Source: Acidithiobacillus sp. (GTDB lineage: Bacteria; Pseudomonadota; Gammaproteobacteria; Acidithiobacillales; Acidithiobacillaceae). From it: a stretch of DNA of 6,196 bases. The translations under genes were made by a program, and so were the position numbers. Position 1 is the stretch's first letter; each line of letters begins with the position of its first letter. Of the stretch, positions 1-5,989 are shown in pieces. The notes under the pieces were generated by a model. The model searched no databases and was not told the DNA's origin. It saw nothing but the letters and a program-made list of their open reading frames with translations. The stretch is taken from NCBI GenBank assembly GCA_028065135.1, contig JAPTWR010000157.1:1-6196 (forward strand), given 5' to 3'.

Positions 1-1404
1 GGCGTCAGCCGCCTGCATGGGGCCGTCAGCCGCCGCTTGTTCCAGCCCCTGTTCCCTCGCTGGCCCGAAAACGAAGTCCCCGTCACGCATATCACCAATG
101 GCGTGCATATGCCTTCCTGGGATTCCGCTGAAGCCGACGCCCTATGGACCAGCCGCTGCGGCAAGGCCCGCTGGCTGGGGGATTTGAAGGATATCGAGAC
201 CGATTTCCGCCAGACCTCCGATGCCAATCTCTGGCAGATGCGCAGCGCCGCGCGCCAGCAGGTGATCCATTTCGCCCGGCAACGCCTGCAAAAACAACTG
301 GCGGCGGCGCACGCCCCGGATCAGGACTGCGAACACGCCAGAACGGCACTCGACCCCAATACCCTGACCATCGGCTTCGCCCGCCGCTTTACCGCCTACA
401 AGCGCCCCAACATGCTGTTGACCGATCCCGACCGCCTCTACCGCCTGCTGAACAACCCGCGCTATCCGGTACAACTGCTGATCGCGGGCAAGGCGCATCC
501 CAAGGATGGCGCCGGCAAGGCCATGATCCAGCAATGGACCCAATTCATTCGTCAGCACCCCGACTTGGCCGGACGTATGGTCTTCATTGCCGATTATGAC
601 ATGCTGGTGGCCGAACATCTGGTGCAGGGGGTCGACTTGTGGATCAATACCCCACGCCGCCCCTGGGAAGCCAGTGGGACCAGCGGCATGAAGGTATTGG
701 TCAATGGCGGCCTCAACCTCTCGGAACTGGATGGCTGGTGGGCCGAAGCCTATGGCCCGGAGACCGGCTGGGCCTTGGGTGACCGTCAGGAGCACGATAC
801 CGACCTGGAATGGGAACAGCAGGAAGCGCAGCAACTGTACCGTGTGCTGGAAGAAGAAGTGGTGCCCCTCTTTTATCATCAGCGCGATGCCAACGGCTGC
901 CCCTGCGGATGGACCAACAAAATCCGCGAAAGCATGAGTCGGCTGACCCCCCAATTCAGCAGCAACCGCATGCTACAGGATTACATATCCTCCCTCTACA
1001 CACCGGCCGCGCGCTTGCTCGCCGCGCGCAAGGAACGCGCCACGGTGGAAGGCATCAGTCAATGGCAGCATGACATTCATCAGCATTGGCAGAGTCTGCA
1101 TTTCGGCGAACTCCATGTGCAGAGTGACCCGGGCAAGCACCATTTTCAGGTGCATGTGTATCTGGACGATCTCGACCCGGATGCTGTCGCCGTCCAGCTC
1201 TTTGCCAATGGTGATGACACCCATGCCCCAGAAGTGCATCCGATGGATCGTGGCGATGCGCTGAGCGGGGCCATTAACGGCTATAATTACCACTGTACGG
1301 TTCCGGGCGACCGCCCTATCGAACACTTCACCCCGCGGGTTATCCCGCACCGGGAGCACTGCCTGGTGCCCATGGAAAACACCGAGATACTGTGGTATCG
1401 CTGA
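1..1404 (+). CDS. glgP: Alpha-glucan (glycogen/maltodextrin) phosphorylase, C-terminal part
   Basis: A PLP-dependent enzyme that splits alpha-1,4-glucan with phosphate to give glucose-1-phosphate in the cytoplasm. The frame is open from base 1, and the first residues GVSRLHGAVSRR are a conserved phosphorylase stretch, so the gene starts upstream; 467 residues are present. Motifs visible, numbered from base 1: THITNGVH (about 30-36), the GFARRFTAYKRP block (from about 125), AGKAHPKDGAGK, then TPRRPWEASGTSGMK, whose Lys231 (bases 691-693) is the expected PLP lysine. This motif set, with DGWWAEAYG after it, fits the alpha-glucan family phosphorylases (TIGR02094 type) better than the classical E. 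coli GlgP/MalP type. The last 100 or so residues look like the beta-rich tail found in that subgroup (VHVYLDDLDPDAVAVQLFANG, then the VIPHRE region). The stop lies 10 bases before the next gene, suggesting co-transcription. Subgroup and preferred glucan are inferred. Confidence 0.93.
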   Translation, partial: GVSRLHGAVSRRLFQPLFPRWPENEVPVTHITNGVHMPSWDSAEADALWTSRCGKARWLGDLKDIETDFRQTSDANLWQMRSAARQQVIHFARQRLQKQLAAAHAPDQDCEHARTALDPNTLTIGFARRFTAYKRPNMLLTDPDRLYRLLNNPRYPVQLLIAGKAHPKDGAGKAMIQQWTQFIRQHPDLAGRMVFIADYDMLVAEHLVQGVDLWINTPRRPWEASGTSGMKVLVNGGLNLSELDGWWAEAYGPETGWALGDRQEHDTDLEWEQQEAQQLYRVLEEEVVPLFYHQRDANGCPCGWTNKIRESMSRLTPQFSSNRMLQDYISSLYTPAARLLAARKERATVEGISQWQHDIHQHWQSLHFGELHVQSDPGKHHFQVHVYLDDLDPDAVAVQLFANGDDTHAPEVHPMDRGDALSGAINGYNYHCTVPGDRPIEHFTPRVIPHREHCLVPMENTEILWYR

Positions 1405-1414
1405 GAGGCTGACC

Positions 1415-1963
1415 ATGAAGGACCCACTACCTGATCTTACGACGCTTGTGGAAACAGAACGCAAAATGTTCGGGAAATACGTCCTGCCCATTGCGATCAT
1501 CCTGATCCTCATTGGGATCGCGGGATTGTTGGCGCCGATCCTGCTGTCCGCCGTCACCGTCGGTATAATGGCCGCCGTACTGGTCATTGCCGGACTCACC
1601 TGGATCATTCACAGCTATCAATTACACCAATACCATCTGGCTGATTGGCTCAAACCCCTGCTGCTGCTGACGACCGGCGTCATCATGATCGCGCTGCCCA
1701 ATGCCGGGATCGCCAGCATCGGCCTGTTATTCGTTCTTTACTTCATACTGGATGCCTACCGTAACTTTACCCGGTCCCATGTCCATGCCGGGCATGGACG
1801 GGGCTGGTTCATTTTTAGCGGTATCGTGGATGTCCTCATCGCCATCCTCTTTTTAGCGACCTGGCCCCAGGGCTCCCTCATTCTGGTCGGCATATTCGTG
1901 GGCGTGAATTTGATTTTTGACGGGGTGATTCTGCTCATGATCGCCACGGCAAACAAGCCATAG
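1415..1963 (+). CDS. HdeD/DUF308-family inner-membrane protein
   Basis: A 182-residue protein with about six predicted membrane helices (roughly 22-40, 44-68, 79-95, 98-116, 131-149, 154-178). It is arranged as repeated hydrophobic hairpins, as in HdeD, the acid-resistance membrane protein of enterobacteria. The segment WFIFSGIVDVLIAILFLATWP followed by LVGIFVGVNLIFDGV is the typical DUF308/HdeD pattern, and length matches the family (about 180-190). The ATG at 1415 is chosen because GAGAGG (1403-1408) sits 6 bases upstream, overlapping the stop of the phosphorylase gene. A second ATG at codon 18 (1466) is possible but lacks a comparable site. There is a short His-rich loop, SHVHAGHGRG (121-130). 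In an acidophile a role in envelope or acid stress is plausible, but this is inferred only from family. The function of most DUF308 proteins is unproven. Confidence 0.88.
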   Translation: MKDPLPDLTTLVETERKMFGKYVLPIAIILILIGIAGLLAPILLSAVTVGIMAAVLVIAGLTWIIHSYQLHQYHLADWLKPLLLLTTGVIMIALPNAGIASIGLLFVLYFILDAYRNFTRSHVHAGHGRGWFIFSGIVDVLIAILFLATWPQGSLILVGIFVGVNLIFDGVILLMIATANKP

Positions 1964-2110
1964 CCGCGGAGGAAGCGACCGTGCCCGCCCACATGGGCAG
2001 CGGCTTCCGGGAAAACTGGTCTCATGATCCGTTGCGCAAACCGCTACCGCGCGGCCTTGAAAAACGCGCATCGCATCCTGATATAGCCAATAACCAGGGA
2101 GGGAGCGACC
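1964..2110 (+). promoter_or_regulatory. Gap before the amr genes with a possible sigma70 promoter
   Basis: This 147-base gap is the only break in the plus-strand gene block. It contains TTGAAA (2057-2062), then 17 bases, then GATATA (2080-2085); TATAGC at 2082-2087 is an alternative -10. This would start RNA about 20 bases before the amrB start codon. The match is imperfect (TTGA of the -35, three to four bases of the -10), so the amr genes may instead be read from upstream. No terminator-like hairpin with a T run is seen after the HdeD-like gene. A decoy start (GGAGGAAG then GTG at 1981) also lies here. Confidence 0.3.
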
Positions 2111-2935
2111 ATGAACCCCATACGACCAGCCGCCGTGGCGGGCACTTTTTATCCCGCCCAGGCCACCATTCTGCGCCAAAACCTGCAACATCATCTCCAC
2201 CACGCGCCTGCTCCCCCATCCGGCGGGCAGGCGGCATCGCCGTGGCCCAAGGCGCTGATCGTCCCCCACGCCGGTTACCCCTATTCCGGACCCACAGCGG
2301 CCAGCGCCTACCGTTCGCTGGCGTCGGGCCGGGGGAAAATCCAGCGGGTCGTCCTCCTCGGTCCGGCCCATCGCGTGCCCTTTCGGGGTATCGCCCTGTC
2401 CGGCGCGGACGCCTTCCAGACCCCCCTCGGCGTACTTCCCGTGGATCACGCCGGGGTCACCGCCATCGCGCAGTTGCCCCAGGTTCTGGAGCTGCCCATC
2501 GCCCATGCGCAAGAACACGCCCTGGAAGTGCAACTGCCCTTCCTCCAGGAAGTCCTGGGGCCAGTGTCCATCCTGCCGCTGGTCGTGGGGGAAGCGAGCC
2601 CCAGAGAGGTGGCCGAAGTCCTGGATACCCTATGGGATGGACCGGAAAGCGTCATCCTGATCAGTTCGGATCTTTCCCATTACCACCCCTATGCCGAGGC
2701 GCGCCGCATCGACAACGCCACGGTCCGGCAGATTCTGCACCCCGACGGCACCCCCATCCACCCTGCGCAAGCCTGTGGCGCCATTCCCATCAATGGCCTC
2801 CTGCAAACCGCCCATCGCCATCGCTTACAGCCGCGTCTGCTCGATCTGCGCAATTCCGGTGATACCGCCGGAGATCGGGACACCGTGGTCGGCTACGCGG
2901 CCTTTGCCTTCTTTGCGGAGTCTACGACGCCATGA
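2111..2935 (+). CDS. amrB: AmmeMemoRadiSam system protein B (MEMO1 family)
   Basis: A 274-residue member of the MEMO1 family, which is related in fold to extradiol ring-cleavage dioxygenases. Family blocks appear in order: RPAAVAGTFYP (5-15), VPHAGYPYSG (51-60), LLGPAHR (82-88), EHALEVQLPFL (135-145), ISSDLSHYH (184-192), ACGAIPINGLL (221-231) and VVGYAAFAF (259-267). His53, His87 and Cys222 line up with the human MEMO1 metal-binding residues His49, His81 and Cys244, so a bound iron (or copper) is likely. Length is normal for the stand-alone protein. The ATG at 2111 follows a strong AGGGAGGGAG (2096-2105). The stop TGA shares bases with the ATG of the next gene (ATGA, 2932-2935). The reaction catalysed is unknown; in bacteria the protein is tied to AMMECR1 and radical SAM partners, as here. 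Confidence 0.93.
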   Translation: MNPIRPAAVAGTFYPAQATILRQNLQHHLHHAPAPPSGGQAASPWPKALIVPHAGYPYSGPTAASAYRSLASGRGKIQRVVLLGPAHRVPFRGIALSGADAFQTPLGVLPVDHAGVTAIAQLPQVLELPIAHAQEHALEVQLPFLQEVLGPVSILPLVVGEASPREVAEVLDTLWDGPESVILISSDLSHYHPYAEARRIDNATVRQILHPDGTPIHPAQACGAIPINGLLQTAHRHRLQPRLLDLRNSGDTAGDRDTVVGYAAFAFFAESTTP

Positions 2936-3549
2936 ATCCCGCGCATCAGCTACCCCAGGAACACCGTCCAGAGCGGCTTCCGGCAAGCGCCGGCCCGGTT
3001 TTGCTCGGCCTGGCCCGATCGGTCATCACCGAGGCCCTGGGCCAGACAGCCGCCCTCCTCCCCCCTGACATGAGCTGGCTGCGGGAGCCTGCGGCGAGTT
3101 TCGTCACCCTCAATCAGCGGGACGCCTTGCGCGGTTGCATCGGTAGTCTCAGCGCCCATCGCCCCCTGGCCGAAGACATCCGCGCCAATGCCCTGGCGGC
3201 GGCCTTTCATGACCCCCGTTTCCCGCCTCTGAACGCAGCGGAATGGCTTGCCGTGCAGGTGGAAGTGTCCGTATTGTCCCCATTGGAGCGCTTGGCGGCA
3301 CAGAGTGAAGTGGATCTGATCGCCCGGATCCAGCCGGGCAGACATGGCCTCGTCCTATGTTACGGGGCGCATCAAGGCACCTTCCTCCCCCAAGTCTGGG
3401 AAGCGTTGCCGGAGCCCAGGGAGTTCCTGCGCCAACTCAAACGCAAGGCTGGGCTCCCGCCGGACTTCTGGTCGCTGGAGATCGAAGTCTATTGTTATCA
3501 CGTACAAAAATGGCGCGAACCCCAGCCTCCCGCCGGAGAGGTCACATGA
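2932..3549 (+). CDS. amrA: AmmeMemoRadiSam system protein A (AMMECR1 family)
   Basis: A 205-residue AMMECR1-domain protein. The hallmark LRGCIG motif is at residues 66-71, within SFVTLNQRDALRGCIGS. It is followed by DPRFPPL (94-100), VEVSVLSP (110-117), GTFLPQVWE (149-157) and the KAGL-FWS segment (172-181). About 20 N-terminal residues rich in Pro, Gln and Arg precede the domain and look disordered. The start ATG overlaps the amrB stop by four bases; only a weak GGAG (2917-2920) lies 11 bases upstream, so translation probably depends on ribosomes finishing amrB. The TGA stop in turn overlaps the amrS ATG (3546-3549). Human AMMECR1 is linked to a developmental syndrome, but the molecular activity of the family is not established. 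The conserved Cys69 and fixed partnership with a radical SAM enzyme suggest a substrate-binding or scaffold role, which is inference. Confidence 0.93.
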   Translation: MNPAHQLPQEHRPERLPASAGPVLLGLARSVITEALGQTAALLPPDMSWLREPAASFVTLNQRDALRGCIGSLSAHRPLAEDIRANALAAAFHDPRFPPLNAAEWLAVQVEVSVLSPLERLAAQSEVDLIARIQPGRHGLVLCYGAHQGTFLPQVWEALPEPREFLRQLKRKAGLPPDFWSLEIEVYCYHVQKWREPQPPAGEVT

Positions 3550-4646
3550 AGGCCGAACACCACGAAGCGCAATACCCGGCCCGTTACTGGCATCCGCTGA
3601 AAGACGGCCGCATCCAGTGCGACCTCTGCCCGCGCGACTGCCGGCTCCACGATGGCCAGCGCGGGGCCTGCTTCGTCCGCCAGCGGGTGGGTGCGGAGAT
3701 GGTGCTCACGACCTATGGGCGATCCTCCGGCTTTTGTGTGGACCCCATCGAGAAAAAGCCCCTGAACCACTTCTATCCGGGCAGCAGCGTCTTATCCTTC
3801 GGCACCGCGGGCTGCAATCTCGCCTGCAAGTTTTGCCAGAACTGGGACATTTCCAAATCCCGGGAGATGGACCGCCTGCAGGATCAGGCCAGCCCCGCGG
3901 CCATTGCGCAGACAGCCCGGGACCTCGGCTGTAAAAGCGTCGCCTTCACCTACAACGACCCCATCATCTTTGCCGAATACGCCATGGACACCGCCGATGC
4001 CTGTCACGCGCAAGGGATCGAGACGGTGGCCGTGACGGCGGGCTACGTGCATGCCGAGGCCCGGCGGGATTTCTTTGCCAAGATGGATGCCGCCAATGTC
4101 GATCTCAAAGCCTTTACCGAAGGATTTTATTACCGGCTGACCGGCGCGCATCTCGCACCCGTGCTGGAAACCCTGGAGTATATCGTCCAGGAGACCTCCA
4201 CCTGGCTGGAGATCACCACCCTGCTCATTCCCGGCCACAATGATTCCGAGGCCGAAATCGGCGCCGAATGCGCATGGATCATGGATCACCTCGGCCCCGA
4301 CGTACCACTGCACTTTTCCGCTTTTCACCCCGACTACCGGATGCCCGAGGTACCCCCCACCCCTGCCGCCACCCTGACCCAGGCGCGGCAGATCGCCCTG
4401 GCGGCAGGGCTCCGTTATGTCTACACCGGCAACATCCATGACGCCGCGGGAGACACCACTTATTGTCCCGGTTGCGGCGCACCCCTGATCACGCGGGACT
4501 GGTACGCGATCCTAGACTATCATCTGACCCCCGATGGTCATTGCCCCCATTGTCAATACTCCATCGCCGGGCGCTTCGAGCGCCAGATCAGCCGTTTTGG
4601 GCGCCACCGCGTCCCTCACCGCATCGCGCCGCTCGCAAAGCGATAG
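3546..4646 (+). CDS. amrS: AmmeMemoRadiSam system radical SAM enzyme
   Basis: A 366-residue radical SAM protein related to pyruvate-formate-lyase activating enzymes. The CxxxCxxC that holds the 4Fe-4S cluster is Cys90, Cys94, Cys97 in GTAGCNLACKFCQNW. Other matching segments are AFTYNDPIIFAEY (133-145), LEITTLLIPGHND (221-233), PLHFSAFHPDYRM (254-266) and YVYTGNIH (291-298). The N-terminus has four cysteines (25, 28, 32, 42) in the family pattern CDLCPRDC...GAC. The C-terminus has two CPxC pairs (307/310 and 333/336) that look like a zinc-ribbon or second metal site. The frame stays open to 3357, but the ATG at 3546 is preferred: it has GGAGAGG (3535-3541) 4 bases upstream, overlaps the amrA stop as ATGA, and gives the normal family length. 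The radical generated and the substrate are unknown. Confidence 0.94.
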   Translation: MKAEHHEAQYPARYWHPLKDGRIQCDLCPRDCRLHDGQRGACFVRQRVGAEMVLTTYGRSSGFCVDPIEKKPLNHFYPGSSVLSFGTAGCNLACKFCQNWDISKSREMDRLQDQASPAAIAQTARDLGCKSVAFTYNDPIIFAEYAMDTADACHAQGIETVAVTAGYVHAEARRDFFAKMDAANVDLKAFTEGFYYRLTGAHLAPVLETLEYIVQETSTWLEITTLLIPGHNDSEAEIGAECAWIMDHLGPDVPLHFSAFHPDYRMPEVPPTPAATLTQARQIALAAGLRYVYTGNIHDAAGDTTYCPGCGAPLITRDWYAILDYHLTPDGHCPHCQYSIAGRFERQISRFGRHRVPHRIAPLAKR

Positions 4647-4792
4647 CGGAATTTCTGTTCCGCGGAGCGGCCTCTCGCAACGGTCGATACCCTGCCGCCG
4701 CCATGGCGGCGGCAGGGTATGATCGGGTCGGGGCGGGTATGCGGTCGGTGCTTATGATGGCATGCGTGCCTCATGCGTATCACACAAGAGCG
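4647..4792. other. Spacer between convergent genes amrS and the aquaporin
   Basis: No gene is seen here. Just past the amrS stop there is a small hairpin (GCGGAA 4646-4651 paired with TTCCGC 4658-4663, six-base loop). The large palindrome at 4687-4720 follows. Next comes an imperfect direct repeat of GGGTATG plus a CGG/TCGG tail, beginning at 4715 and at 4735. The rest, 4750-4792, shows nothing clear. Confidence 0.6.
4687..4720. terminator. Perfect 34-base palindrome, likely bidirectional hairpin terminator
   Basis: The 17-base arm ATACCCTGCCGCCGCCA is followed directly by its exact reverse complement. As RNA it would fold as a stem of about 15 bp with a four-base CATG loop. It lies 40 bases after the amrS stop and about 70 bases after the aquaporin stop on the other strand, the right place to end both transcripts. 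Neither side has a T run, so it is not a textbook intrinsic terminator. It could instead protect mRNA 3' ends, be a dispersed REP-like repeat, or be a protein-binding site. Confidence 0.5.
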
Positions 4793-5479
4793 TCATCCCT
4801 CTTCCCTCAGTGCCTCCCTGAAACGCATGTCGGCCCTGCCTTCCTGCATAAACTTATACAGGAAACCCGCAAGCAAACCGCCCAATAAGGTTGCCGAGAG
4901 ATATACCCATATATGCGGATAGTAATCGCCAGCCACGGCGGGTCCCAACGTCCGTGCCGGATTGACGCTGGCCCCGGTGAGCGGTCCCATGAAAGTGACA
5001 ATCATCACCAAAGTGAAGCCTATGGCCAGCGGCGCCGCGTTACCCGCGCGATCGCTCATGGCGGTGTGCAGCGCGGTGGTGGTGAGGAAGAACGTCCCCA
5101 ACGCCTCCAACACGAACCCCTCCGGAACAGAGATCAGGCTGGTGTTGATGGTGGTGGCACCCAAGTGCCCCACGGCTCCGGGCAACACCATGAGCAGGGC
5201 AAACCCGGCAGCTATCCCTCCGAAAAACTGGGCGACCATATACATGCCCGCATCCCGCCAGTCGATCTTACCCGCGATGGCACCGCCAAGAGTCACCGCG
5301 GGGTTCACGATACCCCCGCTGATGTCGCCGAATACATAAGCCGCAATCATGATGGCCAACCCATTGGCCAGAGCGATATCTATGAGGGGTCGGCCCATGG
5401 CCGCCGCGCCGCCACCAAAAAAAATAAGACCAAAAGTACCAATGAACTCTGCCATCATTTTACGTGTCATTTGATGCAT
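4793..5479 (-). CDS. MIP-family channel (aquaporin/aquaglyceroporin)
   Basis: A 228-residue channel of the major intrinsic protein family, with six membrane helices (roughly 10-29, 34-52, 79-99, 122-143, 149-166, 188-208) and two half-helices. Both NPA boxes are intact: SGGIVNPAVT (NPA 59-61) and GASVNPARTLGPAV (NPA 173-175), with the filter arginine Arg176. By hand alignment to E. coli AqpZ the other filter positions are Asn39, Val161 and Ala170 instead of Phe, His and Thr, so a plain water channel is unlikely. The GPLTGASVNPARTLGPAV segment recalls NIP-type channels that carry glycerol or small uncharged solutes. The start at 5479 follows GGAGA (5491-5487) by 7 bases; a second ATG three codons later is less well placed. 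It is a single-gene unit, convergent with amrS. Substrate is not determined. Confidence 0.92.
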   Translation of the reverse strand: MHQMTRKMMAEFIGTFGLIFFGGGAAAMGRPLIDIALANGLAIMIAAYVFGDISGGIVNPAVTLGGAIAGKIDWRDAGMYMVAQFFGGIAAGFALLMVLPGAVGHLGATTINTSLISVPEGFVLEALGTFFLTTTALHTAMSDRAGNAAPLAIGFTLVMIVTFMGPLTGASVNPARTLGPAVAGDYYPHIWVYLSATLLGGLLAGFLYKFMQEGRADMRFREALREEG

Positions 5480-5588
5480 GGTTGATTCTCCATATCGGTG
5501 CAGGGGTCTACTTCATCCAACGGAAACACTTCCCGACTCTCATTTGATGTTCAGCCACGCCAGGGCACACCACGCCCACTCAGAAGAA

Positions 5589-5603
5589 AGAGAATAATTC
5601 TCA
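5589..5603. promoter_or_regulatory. Fur-box-like 7-1-7 palindrome
   Basis: AGAGAAT-A-ATTCTCA matches 11 of 14 fixed positions of the Fur 7-1-7 consensus TGATAAT-N-ATTATCA and has a perfect 13-base palindromic core. A second short palindrome, ATCAT-TC-ATGAT (5603-5614), abuts it, as in extended Fur sites. It overlaps a possible aquaporin promoter, so Fur could block that promoter when iron is plentiful. The call is by motif only. Confidence 0.4.
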
Positions 5604-5620
5604 TCATTCATGATATTCAA
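5591..5620 (-). promoter_or_regulatory. Possible aquaporin promoter under the Fur-like site
   Basis: Read on the minus strand: TTGAAT (5620-5615), 18 bases, TATTCT (5596-5591). Four of six bases match at each element, which is modest. It would give a 5' leader of about 105 bases before the aquaporin start. Its value lies mainly in coinciding with the Fur-like palindrome. Confidence 0.25.
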
Positions 5621-5773
5621 TAATGGAATGGTTGGCATGCTCTAGGGAATCTACAGATGGAACCGTTCTATGACCCTCGGCCATTTCAAAAAGTTCCCGA
5701 TGCCCTCTGCCGTCTGGGACAATCTGCCAAACAGGATACGGTTTGCCCGTCAATAATCATAAGAATTTACTGT

Positions 5774-5803
5774 CATTAAAGCCTAAAGTAAGGCGAATTA
5801 ATG
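5774..5803. repeat. Imperfect inverted repeat upstream of a -35 element
   Basis: CATTAA (5774-5779) pairs with TTAATG (5798-5803), and GCCT (5781-5784) with AGGC (5791-5794), around the loop AAAGTA with a small internal bulge. It ends three bases before a perfect TTGACA, a position suited to an operator or activator site. No regulator family is recognised from the sequence. Confidence 0.35.
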
Positions 5804-5805
5804 GC

Positions 5806-5834
5806 TTGACATTCAACTCGCTTCACGGTTTTAT
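5806..5834 (+). promoter_or_regulatory. Possible sigma70 promoter toward the lipoprotein gene
   Basis: A perfect TTGACA (5806-5811), 17 bases, then TTTTAT (5829-5834; 4 of 6 bases of TATAAT). Transcription would start near 5841 and run through the 5877-5901 hairpin to the lipoprotein gene, giving a leader of roughly 185 bases, or it would make a short RNA. The spacing is ideal; the -10 is only fair. Confidence 0.4.
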
Positions 5835-5876
5835 TGGGCCGTAGCACACATGGATGGGGCCAGTCGCCAGAATATT

Positions 5877-5901
5877 TATAAGCAGAAAGCATCTGCTTAT
5901 A
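5877..5901. repeat. 10-bp perfect hairpin/inverted repeat
   Basis: TATAAGCAGA (5877-5886) and TCTGCTTATA (5892-5901) are exact reverse complements around the five-base loop AAGCA. It is followed by a second stem, CGACCT (5903-5908) with AGGTCG (5922-5927). In RNA these two stems stack side by side in the predicted leader; in DNA the first could be a dimeric operator. No T run follows on either strand, so a terminator is unlikely. Confidence 0.5.
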
Positions 5902-5983
5902 CCGACCTGAACGGTGAACAAAGGTCGACAGCAGGGCGATGGGGCTCCCATTGGTAGCCGCCACCTGATTCATGATCGGCTTG

Positions 5984-5989
5984 TATAAA
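5984..5989 (+). promoter_or_regulatory. Proximal -10-like TATAAA
   Basis: TATAAA preceded by TTG lies 43 bases before the lipoprotein start codon, at a good distance for a short leader. There is no recognisable -35 at 16-18 bases upstream (the position reads CCACCT), so it may be a weak, activator-dependent or alternative-sigma start. It sits in the loop of a 7-bp stem (GCCACCT 5960-5966 with AGGTGGC 5990-5996). Confidence 0.25.

Noticed and set aside
142..954. 270-codon open frame on the minus strand inside the phosphorylase gene
   Set aside because: Antisense shadow of a strongly conserved coding frame; the translation has no recognisable domain and is the kind of long chance frame common in GC-rich genes.
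1981..2862. 293-codon plus-strand frame starting at GTG 1981
   Set aside because: Past 2111 it overlaps amrB out of phase and gives an Arg/Pro/Ser-rich low-complexity product, typical of a shifted frame. The start signal alone is kept as a finding.
3357..3545. N-terminal extension of amrS to a start at 3357
   Set aside because: It lies inside amrA in another frame and reads as non-family sequence; the ATG at 3546 has a ribosome site and the usual ATGA overlap.
3792..4439. 215-codon minus-strand frame inside amrS
   Set aside because: Gly-rich antisense shadow of the radical SAM gene with no domain seen.
4463..4888. 141-codon plus-strand frame spanning the end of amrS and the convergent spacer
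   Set aside because: It overlaps amrS out of phase, crosses the palindrome and enters the antisense of the aquaporin gene; no family resemblance.
4913..5485. 190-codon plus-strand frame opposite the aquaporin gene
   Set aside because: Antisense shadow; the minus frame has both NPA boxes and a ribosome site.
5776..5973. 65-codon minus-strand frame in the AT-rich intergenic region
   Set aside because: No ribosome binding site before the start, no recognised motif, and it runs over hairpins and promoter elements of the opposite strand. It could be a decayed fragment, but I cannot support it as a gene.
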